DNA of 42,880 nt from NCBI GenBank assembly GCA_017470905.1, contig JAFUXL010000017.1:1-42880 (forward strand), in the 5' to 3' direction. Shown piece after piece: positions 8,406 through 16,070 of this stretch. The translations under genes were made by a program, and so were the position numbers. This DNA comes from Ruminococcus sp. Lineage in GTDB: Bacteria > Bacillota > Clostridia > Oscillospirales > Ruminococcaceae. The notes below the pieces were generated by a model. It had not been told where the DNA came from. It was given only the letters and a program-made list of their open reading frames with translations, and searched no databases. The stretch's first letter is position 1. Each line of letters starts with the position of its first letter.

Positions 8406-8434
8406 TTGAATTTCTTTGAAGAATATGATATAAT
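8406..8434 (+). promoter_or_regulatory. Sigma-A-type promoter before the unknown 184-residue gene
   Basis: TTGAAT (8406-8411), 17-base spacer, TATAAT (8429-8434). A short inverted repeat (AGAAATT/AATTTCT, 8397-8416) overlaps it and may weakly end the upstream transcript. Confidence 0.6.
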
Positions 8435-8467
8435 TATCATATAAATACAAAGGAAGGAGAGGATTTT

Positions 8468-9025
8468 ATGAAAAAATATGCTGTTTACAAGTCCGACACG
8501 GGCTATTACTGCCGTGAATATGTCGAAACCATGGAACAGATTGCAGGTACGGCATTTGAACACTTTGTAACAGAAGAAAAGCTGCCGATTATTATTGACT
8601 CAGGGGGAGGCTATTCGGAATTTTCCGAAAAGGATTACCGTTTTGTCAAAATAATCGAAACAGACAAAGAACCGCCTCTCCCCGTTGAGAAAATGTATTT
8701 CAAGAATAAGAAGGATTTCAAGCTTGGCTGGATGTCGCCCGACGGAGATACATATTCATGCGACTATACAGGACACACAAAGGCTGCAAAATATCTTGCC
8801 GCAAAATTTTTCCCAGGCTCAAAGCTGCCCGAGCGTGCGCTCGGAAAGGGCGGCTGGCTGAAGATAATCGACTCGTGGAACGGAACTGAACGTGAACACA
8901 GTCAGTTTGTCTATTCACTGTCAGGAAAAATAACCAAGCGTCAGGCAGACAGGCTCTTTGACCTCGGTCTTTATAACAATACGGAAGTAAGAGAAATGAT
9001 AAAAGAATGCGAAAACGACTGGTAA
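8468..9025 (+). CDS. Unknown protein, 185 residues
   Basis: I do not recognise this protein. It is cytoplasmic by appearance (no signal peptide or membrane segment). It has an excellent SD (AAGGAAGGAG) and its own promoter. The middle (about residues 75-125) contains G-W-M-S-P-D-G-D-T-Y-S-C-D-Y followed by G-H-T-K-A-A, a pattern of a small beta-rich element plus helix seen in uncharacterised Firmicute proteins. The C-terminus has K-I-T-K-R-Q-A-D-R-L-F-D-L-G-L-Y, which reads like a helical interaction segment. Neighbours on both sides have their own promoters, so context gives no function. Coding is supported by length, SD and codon use like the neighbours. Confidence 0.75.
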   Translation: MKKYAVYKSDTGYYCREYVETMEQIAGTAFEHFVTEEKLPIIIDSGGGYSEFSEKDYRFVKIIETDKEPPLPVEKMYFKNKKDFKLGWMSPDGDTYSCDYTGHTKAAKYLAAKFFPGSKLPERALGKGGWLKIIDSWNGTEREHSQFVYSLSGKITKRQADRLFDLGLYNNTEVREMIKECENDW

Positions 9026-9063
9026 TCCGACAAATTAACGAAATTTCTCATATTTTGCCTTTA

Positions 9064-9093
9064 TTTCCCTCGCCGCAGGCGGGGGAAAATTTG
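9064..9093 (+). terminator. GC-rich hairpin, terminator or dispersed palindrome
   Basis: Stem TTTCCCTCGCC (9064-9074) pairs with GGCGGGGGAAA (9078-9088) around a 3-base loop. The U-tract is poor (ATTTGT). The core CCCTCGCC-3-GGCGGGGG recurs at 12284-12314, so it may be a dispersed element rather than a simple terminator. Confidence 0.5.
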
Positions 9094-9264
9094 TCATGGC
9101 TCTGAATTTCCTGCACAGCCGCAGACGGCGAAACCAAAAAATAGAAATTCCGGGTTTTATTTATAAATTATATATAAAAAAATATAAATCGGCTTAAACA
9201 GGTATTTCTGCACATTTTTTTCCTGTCCGAAGTGCCAAATATATTTTTTTTTACAAAAGAGATA

Positions 9265-9293
9265 TTGACATTTTTCATAAAATATTGTATAAT
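9265..9293 (+). promoter_or_regulatory. Consensus sigma-A promoter of the DivIVA-like/hydrogenase-like operon
   Basis: TTGACA (9265-9270), 17-base spacer, TATAAT (9288-9293). Both hexamers are perfect, predicting strong expression. Confidence 0.8.
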
Positions 9294-9378
9294 AAAATCT
9301 GATATATGCGGAGTACCTTTCCGACATTATGACAGCCCCTACATGGCTTAAAATAAAAGACGCAGGAGGAATTAATGT

Positions 9379-10452
9379 ATGCAGTCCGATTCAAAATTCA
9401 TAAGAACCGTCACTTTCGGAGGTTTTGACAAAAATGACGTAAATAAACGGCTCAATTCCCTTTACAGACAAATATATGAACTGAAGAACGAACTCAGAGA
9501 AACCAAGCTTAAAGCAGAAAAATACAAAAACGGTACGTCCGAGGAAAAAACTCACGAAATCGTACTCGGAGAAGAAAGAAAAAAACTTACCGAATTACAG
9601 GTGCAGAATGAGGAAATTTCCGAAAAGCTTAAAAGTACCGCACACGAATTAATACAGAAGGACGAGAAAATAAAAGCCCTTGAAAAAGAAAATAATTCCC
9701 TCAGAAACGAACTCAAGGACGCTAAAAACGAAATAGAGGGGCTCAGGGCAGGCGACGACGATGCCGAAATCAGCACGGTTTTCATGGAGGCTAAAAAATC
9801 CGCCGACCTGATAAAAGCCTCTGCCAACGAAAAGGCTAAGGCTACCGAGGAAAATACAAGAAAGCTCTGCGAAAATACCATAAAGGATGCCGACAATCAG
9901 GCTGCACGAATAATCTATGAGGCTGAAAGAAAAGCCGCAGAAACAGAGGCTGATGCTCTCAACAAAGCCGAAATTATAAAAGCCTCCTCCGATAATCTCC
10001 GTGCATCAATGGCTAAGGACGTTGCAAAAATATACAAGGAAATAGCAGACCTCAAAAAAGCCTTTGAGGTGTTCGCCGAAGAGGGCTACAGCCTCCTTGA
10101 TGACTCGGAAAATCTCCTGAAAAAGACGGACGGAGAACTCCGCAGAGGAGAAGTCCCCGTTTTCAGAGTACCAGGACATATCGAGCCGAAATATCCCGAT
10201 GAACCCGAATTTCTCCCCGTTGACCATGATTATGTTGTCAAAGAGGAAACTGTGAAACCACCAAAGCCCGAAAATCCCGAAAATTCATCAAATTCCCTCG
10301 ATAAATTACAGCAAATGGCGGCGGCTCTGGAGGACGATACAAAGCCCGAAAAAACAGACAATTCAACATCAGCAAGGAACAAAAACGATAAAAAAGGCGG
10401 CGGAATAGACCTTGATGCTCTTATGCAGCAGGCTGCCGCCCTTGACGAATAA
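9379..10452 (+). CDS. DivIVA-like coiled-coil protein
   Basis: 357 residues. The N-terminus has F-G-G-F-D-K-N-D-V-N-K-R-L, matching the DivIVA/GpsB start (hydrophobic loop plus V-x-x-F/R-L), then a long coiled coil to about residue 245 with alternating charged residues. A proline-rich acidic stretch follows, and two short similar motifs near the C-terminus (L-D-K-L-Q-Q-M-A-A-A-L-E and L-D-A-L-M-Q-Q-A-A-A-L-D) are the last recognisable elements. DivIVA proteins sit at curved membranes and recruit partners; the C-terminal motifs are plausible partner-binding peptides (inference). Start ATG 9379 is set by AGGAGG; an ATG at 9374 is out of frame. The hydrogenase-like gene follows 28 bases later, so the two are probably co-transcribed. 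Confidence 0.75.
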   Translation: MQSDSKFIRTVTFGGFDKNDVNKRLNSLYRQIYELKNELRETKLKAEKYKNGTSEEKTHEIVLGEERKKLTELQVQNEEISEKLKSTAHELIQKDEKIKALEKENNSLRNELKDAKNEIEGLRAGDDDAEISTVFMEAKKSADLIKASANEKAKATEENTRKLCENTIKDADNQAARIIYEAERKAAETEADALNKAEIIKASSDNLRASMAKDVAKIYKEIADLKKAFEVFAEEGYSLLDDSENLLKKTDGELRRGEVPVFRVPGHIEPKYPDEPEFLPVDHDYVVKEETVKPPKPENPENSSNSLDKLQQMAAALEDDTKPEKTDNSTSARNKNDKKGGGIDLDALMQQAAALDE

Positions 10453-10480
10453 ATCTTCGGTATATTAAGGAGCTGTTTAT

Positions 10481-12154
10481 ATGAATGATATAATTATTGT
10501 AAGACCTGAAAAATGCGTGGGCTGCAACGCATGCGTAAGAAGCTGCCCCGCTCCCGAGGCAAACGTTACAAAAATGCTTGATGACGGCAGATTTGTTACT
10601 ACGGTAAATACCGAACGCTGCATAGCCTGCGGCGAATGTGTAAAGGTCTGCGGTCACGGCGCAAGAGATTACCTCGATGATACAGAAGCCTGCATGACGA
10701 GAATTGCAAAAGAAAAGGTTATTATCCTTGCCGCACCCTCGATAAAGTCTGTATTTCCGACTCAGTGGAAGGGTATACTCGACTGGTTCAGAAAAAAAGG
10801 CTGTATAATCTATGACGTTGCGCTCGGTGCTGATATATGCACATGGGCGCACCTGCGTGCAATCGAAACGAAAAAGGTGGGAAATATAATCACTCAGCCC
10901 TGTGCGGCTATAGTGAATTATATAGAGACATATCAGCCCAAGCTCCTGATGAACCTCTCCCCCGTTCACAGCCCGATAGCCTGCGCCGCAACCTACATAA
11001 AGAGATACAAGAACCTTAACAACCCCATAGCCGTACTCAGCCCCTGTATCGCAAAGAAGAGCGAATTTATCGAGACGGGTCTTATCGACTACAACGTTAC
11101 ATTCAAAAAGCTTGTTGAATATTTCGACAGGAACGACATAAAGCCCTCCTCGCATTCGGCTGCGGAGCTTGAATATCTCTTTGACGACCAGCAGGGTCAG
11201 CTCGGCGGAATTTATCCCCGTCCCGGCGGACTGAGAGACAATCTCCTTGCGCATAACTTTGATTTTTCAATCTCAACGTCTGAGGGCGTACACAAGGTAT
11301 ATCCCGAGCTTGATATGTACGCAAGTATGCCCGAATACAAGCACCCCGAAATATTCGACGTTCTTTCCTGCGAATTTGGCTGCAATATAGCACCCGGCTC
11401 AGGCTCGACCCAGACGGTTTTTGATGTACTCGCTTCAATGAAAAATGTTGAAAAGGAAGCTAAGAAGAGAAGAAAAACAGGTGTTTTCCGTTCGGGCGAG
11501 GACAGGCTTTTCAAAAGATTTGACGAAGAACTCAAGCTCTCCGATTTCATGAGAAGCTACAAGCCCCTCAAACCCACTCCCATTCCCACGGACAAGCAGC
11601 TCAACGAGGTATATGAACTCATGGGCAAGCATACCGAGCAGGACAGAACCTTCAACTGCCATGCCTGCGGCTACAGGTCGTGCCGTGAAATGGCTATTGC
11701 AATATGCCGTGGCATCAATACTCCCGACAACTGCATAGTACACGCTAAATCCGTCCTCACCGCAAGACACAGCGAACTCTCCGCACAGCACGAAAAACTC
11801 TCGGAAATTACAAATGTCTGTATCGAGCTTTCGGAGCGTCTCAAAAACAGCGTTGACTCAATCACGCAGAATATCGACAATATAGACAAGTCCACATCAA
11901 AAACCAAGGACAGGGCTGATGTCGTGAACAATCTTCTCAAGAATGTGGTCGTTTTCTGCAACGAAAATCCCTCTATGGACGAAAATACCGTAAGTCAGAT
12001 GATTAATATTCTCGAAACCACAATCAAGGCATTCAGCAAGCTTGATGACAATGTAAATACAACCAACGAAAGCTCCGCTGTAATTAATACTTCAATCTCT
12101 GAAATAACCAAACTTGTAAGCGAACTCAACGATACCCTCCACAAGACCTCATAA
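10481..12154 (+). CDS. Sensory-type [FeFe]-hydrogenase homologue with coiled-coil C-terminus
   Basis: 557 residues. There are two [4Fe-4S] ferredoxin motifs (Cys12/15/18/22 and C-I-A-C-G-E-C-V-K-V-C at 47-57). The H-cluster domain keeps all four ligand cysteines: Cys141 (T-Q-P-C), Cys189 (S-P-C-I-A-K-K-S-E), Cys297 and Cys301 (L-S-C-E-F-G-C). The proton-shuttle Cys next to the first ligand is missing (Pro), as in sensory/group C-D enzymes. A further Cys-rich motif, C-H-A-C-G-Y-R-S-C with a later C (about 384-412), is a Fes-type cluster domain. The last ~130 residues are a heptad-rich helical region resembling a chemoreceptor signalling coil; there is no PAS domain. Ruminococcus is known to have a putative H2-sensing HydS. 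SD AAGGAG; strong terminator after it. Confidence 0.82.
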   Translation: MNDIIIVRPEKCVGCNACVRSCPAPEANVTKMLDDGRFVTTVNTERCIACGECVKVCGHGARDYLDDTEACMTRIAKEKVIILAAPSIKSVFPTQWKGILDWFRKKGCIIYDVALGADICTWAHLRAIETKKVGNIITQPCAAIVNYIETYQPKLLMNLSPVHSPIACAATYIKRYKNLNNPIAVLSPCIAKKSEFIETGLIDYNVTFKKLVEYFDRNDIKPSSHSAAELEYLFDDQQGQLGGIYPRPGGLRDNLLAHNFDFSISTSEGVHKVYPELDMYASMPEYKHPEIFDVLSCEFGCNIAPGSGSTQTVFDVLASMKNVEKEAKKRRKTGVFRSGEDRLFKRFDEELKLSDFMRSYKPLKPTPIPTDKQLNEVYELMGKHTEQDRTFNCHACGYRSCREMAIAICRGINTPDNCIVHAKSVLTARHSELSAQHEKLSEITNVCIELSERLKNSVDSITQNIDNIDKSTSKTKDRADVVNNLLKNVVVFCNENPSMDENTVSQMINILETTIKAFSKLDDNVNTTNESSAVINTSISEITKLVSELNDTLHKTS

Positions 12155-12159
12155 AACGG

Positions 12160-12194
12160 AAAGACCTGCAAGTGAATGCGTGCAGGTCTTTTTA
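12160..12194 (+). terminator. Rho-independent terminator after the hydrogenase-like gene
   Basis: AAGACCTGCA (12161-12170) pairs perfectly with TGCAGGTCTT (12181-12190), followed by a T run. Confidence 0.9.
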
Positions 12195-12283
12195 ATTCGT
12201 TCCGTTTATGAGTAAATATAAAACTATAATTGAGCGAATTTAAAATTTTTCGTGATAATATACAAAAAAGCATAATAAAAAAC

Positions 12284-12314
12284 ATTGTTCCCTCGCCTTC
12301 GGCGGGGGAACAAT
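12284..12314. repeat. 14-bp palindromic hairpin element
   Basis: ATTGTTCCCTCGCC (12284-12297) pairs with GGCGGGGGAACAAT (12301-12314), one G-U, loop TTC. On the minus strand it is followed by GTTTTTT, so it could terminate leftward transcription, yet no leftward gene is near. The core is shared with 9064-9088. Confidence 0.65.
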
Positions 12315-12494
12315 GACAAAATATAAAAATTTTTGTGCATAGCTTTAAAATGCTCATTTACAGTTGATTGTTATTTTTTTCAGGCAATAAACTTTTTGTA
12401 TAATAATTATCTGCGATTTATAGTAATTCTTACTAAATTTATCAATCTAAAACCATGTATTTCCATGTTTTTCATTTTTATTTTGATTTCCCCC

Positions 12495-12523
12495 TTGACA
12501 ACATATCAAAAAAATGATATACT
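12495..12523 (+). promoter_or_regulatory. Sigma-A promoter with internal inverted repeat, kinase/vWA/PP2C operon
   Basis: TTGACA (12495-12500), 17-base spacer, TATACT (12518-12523). The spacer contains ATATCA and TGATAT half-sites about 6-7 bases apart, well placed for a repressor. Confidence 0.65.
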
Positions 12524-12659
12524 ATATTATAAGTAATTTTATACAAATACAGGTTAAATTATATACTTTTCGTATGCTGACTGCGCCGCTTTAATCACTT
12601 CTGAGCATATGAATTTTTAATGGCATCTTTAACAAGCTTAATCAGGAAGGATGAATTCA

Positions 12660-14009
12660 ATGATTGAACTCGAAATTGGTCAGGAGGTAGAGCTTGAATA
12701 CGGAGGCAGAGCCGCAATAACGGGCATAATAGGCAAGGGCATTCACGATGTCGTTTATATAGCCTCCTATAACGGCTCTCAGTGGGCTTTGAAATGGTAT
12801 GACACCGAAAAGCTCGACGACCCCGAGAGAATGTGGAAAAATCTCAAGGACAACATATCGGACGGAGCTCCAAACAATAAATTTATATGGCCTAAGCATA
12901 CCACAAAAAAATACCCCGACGGCTCGTTCGGATTTCTCATGGAAATGAAACCCGAAAGCTTTGAGTATTTCAGCGATATACTCAAAGGCTACAAGGTCGT
13001 GAACGAACCCGAAACAGGCAGGGCAAACAAGAAAAATGTCAGGTTTTCAAGCCTGTTCTCCATGACCACCGCCGCCCTCAATATAGTGAACGCTTTCAGA
13101 AAGCTTCATCAGTCGGGAAAAACCTATCAGTATCTCGATGACGGCGGCTTCTTCGTAAATGCCGATACGGGTGCTGTTCTCGTCGGCGGCTGCGACCACA
13201 TAGTAAAGGACGGTTCGGCAGGTCCCATAAAGAGCGGTATGCCGGGATATATGGCTCCCGAACTCGTAAGAGGCGAAACCTCCCCCGATATAAATACCGA
13301 CAGATATACCCTCGCCGCATCGCTCTTCAAGCTCCTTTTCCGAGGCGACCCCCTCGAAGGAAAAAAAGTTGTCACCGATATATGCCTCACGGAAGAGGAA
13401 GTTCTCAGGCATTACGGTGAAGATGCCGTTTTCGTCTATGACCCCGAAAACGACTCCAACCGCCCCGTGAGAGGTGTTCACGACAGCGTGATGAAATTCT
13501 GGGAAACCTACCCCGATTATGTAAAAAATGTGTTCACAAGGGCATTCACCGAGGGTCTGAACGACCCCTCAAAGCGCATTGACGAAACCGAGTGGCAGAT
13601 GGTTCTTATCCGCCTCAGAGCCGAGGTCATACAGTGTCCGATGTGCGGAAGAACCAATTTTTCACACTTCTTCGACAAGGCTGACCACAAGACATACAAA
13701 TGCACCAATTGCAGAGAGGAAATACCTACCCTCGAAATGTCTCACAGAAAATGGAGAATGCCGCTTTTCAAGGGTGCAAAGCTCTATGAATGCGATATAT
13801 ATTCCGACTCCAACGATTTCCTTACGGTTGTCGGCGAGGTTGTTGAAAATAAACTGCGCCACGGTGTGTTCGGCATAAAAAATTGTTCCGACAGAAAATG
13901 GAAGGTCAAAATGCCCGATGTAGCCTATCATGACGTAGACCCCGGAAAGGGTTTCCCTATCTGGCAGGGTATGGAAATTGATTTCGGAGAAATAAAAGCA
14001 AAAATGTGA
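12660..14009 (+). CDS. Ser/Thr protein-kinase-like protein with C-terminal zinc ribbon (TerY-P triad kinase)
   Basis: 449 residues. The kinase fold is visible but divergent: Gly loop G-I-I-G-K-G, ATP-site Lys in W-A-L-K-W-Y, a catalytic loop reduced to Y-L-D-D-G-G-F-F-V-N (Asp and Asn kept, HRD lost), G-C-D-H in place of DFG (Asp kept), then Y-M-A-P-E. After the kinase, C-P-M-C and C-T-N-C about 25 residues apart form a zinc ribbon, followed by a beta-rich tail. Start ATG 12660 has SD AGGAAGG nine bases ahead; ATG 12651 abuts the SD and is unlikely. Kinase + vWA + PP2C in one operon is the TerY-P phosphorylation triad known from tellurite/stress (Ter) systems. Activity is plausible because the key Lys, Asp and Asn remain. 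Confidence 0.82.
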   Translation: MIELEIGQEVELEYGGRAAITGIIGKGIHDVVYIASYNGSQWALKWYDTEKLDDPERMWKNLKDNISDGAPNNKFIWPKHTTKKYPDGSFGFLMEMKPESFEYFSDILKGYKVVNEPETGRANKKNVRFSSLFSMTTAALNIVNAFRKLHQSGKTYQYLDDGGFFVNADTGAVLVGGCDHIVKDGSAGPIKSGMPGYMAPELVRGETSPDINTDRYTLAASLFKLLFRGDPLEGKKVVTDICLTEEEVLRHYGEDAVFVYDPENDSNRPVRGVHDSVMKFWETYPDYVKNVFTRAFTEGLNDPSKRIDETEWQMVLIRLRAEVIQCPMCGRTNFSHFFDKADHKTYKCTNCREEIPTLEMSHRKWRMPLFKGAKLYECDIYSDSNDFLTVVGEVVENKLRHGVFGIKNCSDRKWKVKMPDVAYHDVDPGKGFPIWQGMEIDFGEIKAKM

Positions 14010-14027
14010 CCCTCTTTCAGGGGTCAC
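14006..14027 (+). promoter_or_regulatory. Inverted repeat overlapping the kinase stop codon
   Basis: GTGACCC (14006-14012) pairs with GGGTCAC (14021-14027). The TGA stop lies inside the stem, and no U-tract follows. Within the operon it may tune mRNA decay or the kinase:vWA ratio (inference). Confidence 0.4.
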
Positions 14028-14096
14028 TCACAGGCATCTGCCTGATAAACGGTCATGCTGCCCGCAGCAGCCATATTTGAAGGGAGTAATTACTTT

Positions 14097-14894
14097 ATGA
14101 GCAATAATAGAGAAAACACAAAGCCTGCTTCTGCATTTGACTTTGACGATGACGACCCCCTCGGTGCTACCGAGGTCTCAAAGAAAAGTCTTGTTATATT
14201 CTTTCTCATAGATACATCAGGAAGCATGAAGGGAAAGAAAATGGGTGAGCTTAATACCGTTATGGAAGAGCTTATCCCCGAAATAAGAAGAGTCGGCGAG
14301 GCGGATACGGACGTAAAGCTTGCCGTTCTTACCTTTTCCACAGATGTAAAGTGGATGTATTCCGCACCTATATCAATAGAAGAATTTGAATGGTCAAAGC
14401 TCAATGCCGACGGCGTTACAAGCATGGGCGCAGCGTTCTCGGAGCTTTCCGCACGAATGTCAAGAAACAGCTTCCTCAATTCCCCCTCTCTCTCGTTCGC
14501 ACCCGTTATATTCCTCATGACAGACGGTTATCCCTCGGACGATTACAGAGTCGGACTTAAAGCTTTGCAGGCTAACAGCTGGTATAAATTCGGTCTTAAA
14601 GCCGCACTTGGCATAGGCAACGAGGCAAATGACGAAATGCTCGCAGAATTTACAGGCACCAAAGATACCGTTGTCCATGCATATTCGGGAAGTCAGCTTG
14701 CAAACATGATTAAGATAGTTGCCGTTACAGCATCGCAGATAGGAAGCAAGAGTATGACGCTCTCCGAAGAAACAGACAAGGAGCTTACCGAAGAGGACGT
14801 ACTCACCGCAAAGCAGAAGCTCCTCGGCGAACAGATACAGGGTCTTGTAAATCAGGACGACTCAAACGACATTTCCTTCGATACAGGCTGGTAA
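14097..14894 (+). CDS. vWA-domain protein, TerY-like
   Basis: 265 residues, consisting of one von Willebrand A domain with a complete MIDAS: D-T-S-G-S near residue 41, Thr in G-V-T-S-M-G, and Asp in M-T-D-G-Y-P. This is the TerY type of cytosolic vWA, with no signal peptide or membrane anchor. Acidic flanks (D-F-D-D-D-D near the start; an E/D-rich tail) may be regulatory or phosphorylated. Start ATG 14097 follows GAAGGGAG; an upstream in-frame TTG at 14055 has no SD. It lies 87 bases after the kinase and 41 before the PP2C gene. In triads of this kind the vWA is thought to be the scaffold whose state the kinase and phosphatase set. Confidence 0.88.
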   Translation: MSNNRENTKPASAFDFDDDDPLGATEVSKKSLVIFFLIDTSGSMKGKKMGELNTVMEELIPEIRRVGEADTDVKLAVLTFSTDVKWMYSAPISIEEFEWSKLNADGVTSMGAAFSELSARMSRNSFLNSPSLSFAPVIFLMTDGYPSDDYRVGLKALQANSWYKFGLKAALGIGNEANDEMLAEFTGTKDTVVHAYSGSQLANMIKIVAVTASQIGSKSMTLSEETDKELTEEDVLTAKQKLLGEQIQGLVNQDDSNDISFDTGW

Positions 14895-14935
14895 TTCCCG
14901 TCAGCCCGTAATAAACCGAAAGGAGTGCAGTTTTT

Positions 14936-15835
14936 ATGTTTAAAGGTTTCAGCAACTCCGTAAGGGGTGCAAGCCATGAAAAAAGAAATCTCGTTTGTCA
15001 GGACAGCTCGGCATACAAGACCTGCGACAGATACGCAATAGCCGTTGTTGCAGACGGTCACGGAAGCAAGAAGCATTTCAGAAGTCATCTCGGTTCAAAG
15101 GCTGCCGTTGAGGCAACCATAGAGACTATCGAAAAATTCTATGCCGACCCCGACAGATTTGAAGAATGCTTTCAGGCAAATCCGAAGCTTGTCATACAGA
15201 ATATAGAAAAGCAGGTCATTTCGCTCTGGAATGACAAGGTTTTCGCACATATATCGGAAAATCCCGTCACAAGAGAGGAAAAGAGCGATTTTACGAACGA
15301 TGAATTTTCAAAGATACCCGTTGAGTCCTATTACGGCTCTACGCTTATCGCAGCGGTCATGGGAAGAAAATTCTCTTTCGGCTTTCAGCTCGGTGACGGA
15401 AGTCTTGTTGCCGTATTCGAGGACGGCGAAACCGTCATGCCCATAGGGGATGATGAGTCCGCTCCCGCAAATATAACGGCATCCATATGCAATTCAAACG
15501 CATCGAGAATGTTCAACAGCTTTTATGAGCCGAACAGAAAAATTCTCGCCCTCCTCTGTTCGACCGACGGACTTTATACATCATTCGGCAGCGACAACGA
15601 TTTTCTCGACTATCACACGATAATCGCAGGACAGCTCCACAATGCAAAGGATTTTGAACCGTCAATCGTGAAGAATATAACCAAGAGGACACATTTCGGA
15701 ACGGAGGACGATATATCCCTTTCGTGCGTATTCGATGAACAGCTTGCCTTTGACAAGCTTGAGGATTTGCAGAAAACCATTGCGAAAAATAAAGAAAAGG
15801 CTGCCGCACGAAAGGCAAAGCTTCTCAACAGATAA
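14936..15835 (+). CDS. PP2C-family Ser/Thr phosphatase of the TerY-P triad
   Basis: 299 residues with the PP2C metal-binding motifs in order: Q-D-S-S, V-A-D-G-H-G-S, G-S-T-L-I-A-A-V, Q-L-G-D-G-S-L, C-S-T-D-G-L-Y and G-T-E-D-D-I-S-L. The three Asp metal ligands are present, so it should be an active Mn/Mg-dependent phosphatase reversing the neighbouring kinase. The C-terminus ends in a basic helical tail (A-A-A-R-K-A-K). It is cytoplasmic. SD AAAGGAG. It is the last gene of the operon, closed by a terminator eight bases after the stop. Confidence 0.9.
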   Translation: MFKGFSNSVRGASHEKRNLVCQDSSAYKTCDRYAIAVVADGHGSKKHFRSHLGSKAAVEATIETIEKFYADPDRFEECFQANPKLVIQNIEKQVISLWNDKVFAHISENPVTREEKSDFTNDEFSKIPVESYYGSTLIAAVMGRKFSFGFQLGDGSLVAVFEDGETVMPIGDDESAPANITASICNSNASRMFNSFYEPNRKILALLCSTDGLYTSFGSDNDFLDYHTIIAGQLHNAKDFEPSIVKNITKRTHFGTEDDISLSCVFDEQLAFDKLEDLQKTIAKNKEKAAARKAKLLNR

Positions 15836-15842
15836 ATATCAG

Positions 15843-15871
15843 GCCATAGCACCAAAAGCTATGGCTTTTTT
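15843..15871 (+). terminator. Rho-independent terminator closing the kinase/vWA/PP2C operon
   Basis: GCCATAGC (15843-15850) pairs with GCTATGGC (15858-15865), followed by TTTTTT. Confidence 0.9.
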
Positions 15872-15963
15872 ATATATTATTTCGCCTGCGGCACGGAAAA
15901 CGGCATATTAATTGCCAAATCGTGGTATAATCAATGAAATTTAGATGAAAACCAAAAAATCTA

Positions 15964-15992
15964 TTGCATTTTTTGCGGGAAAATGATATAAT
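15964..15992 (+). promoter_or_regulatory. Sigma-A-type promoter of rlmB
   Basis: TTGCAT (15964-15969), 17-base spacer, TATAAT (15987-15992). A leader hairpin (ATGCCG ... CGGCAT) follows at about 16006-16026. Confidence 0.65.
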
Positions 15993-16041
15993 AAATTTTG
16001 TACTATGCCGCTTTATTTTCGGCATGGCATTATAAAGAACA

Positions 16042-16060
16042 AAAGGAGAGGGCATCGCCC
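16042..16060 (+). promoter_or_regulatory. Hairpin-bridged ribosome binding site of rlmB
   Basis: The SD AAAGGAGA lies about 20 bases before ATG 16071, too far for normal use. Between them GGGC-ATC-GCCC (16050-16060) can fold, shortening the effective spacing to about 10. No other in-frame start is available, because TGA precedes the ATG in frame. Confidence 0.5.
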
Positions 16061-16070
16061 GATTTGATTT

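Larger units (their letters stand above)
9026..9378. other. 353-base intergenic region
   Basis: No gene is seen. It holds a GC-rich hairpin (9064-9093), an AT-rich stretch, a strong promoter (9265-9293) and an 85-base leader for the DivIVA-like gene in which no riboswitch is recognised. Confidence 0.7.
12155..12659. other. 505-base intergenic region
   Basis: Contains the hydrogenase-gene terminator, a second long hairpin (12284-12314), an AT-rich stretch, and the kinase-operon promoter with a roughly 135-base leader. No additional gene is supported. Confidence 0.7.

Noticed and set aside
9294-9378. Riboswitch in the 85-base leader of the DivIVA-like gene
   Set aside because: No known aptamer pattern or terminator/anti-terminator pair could be recognised.
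10421-11254. Long minus-strand frame opposite the hydrogenase-like gene
   Set aside because: No SD or recognisable domain; the plus strand carries conserved Fe-S motifs.
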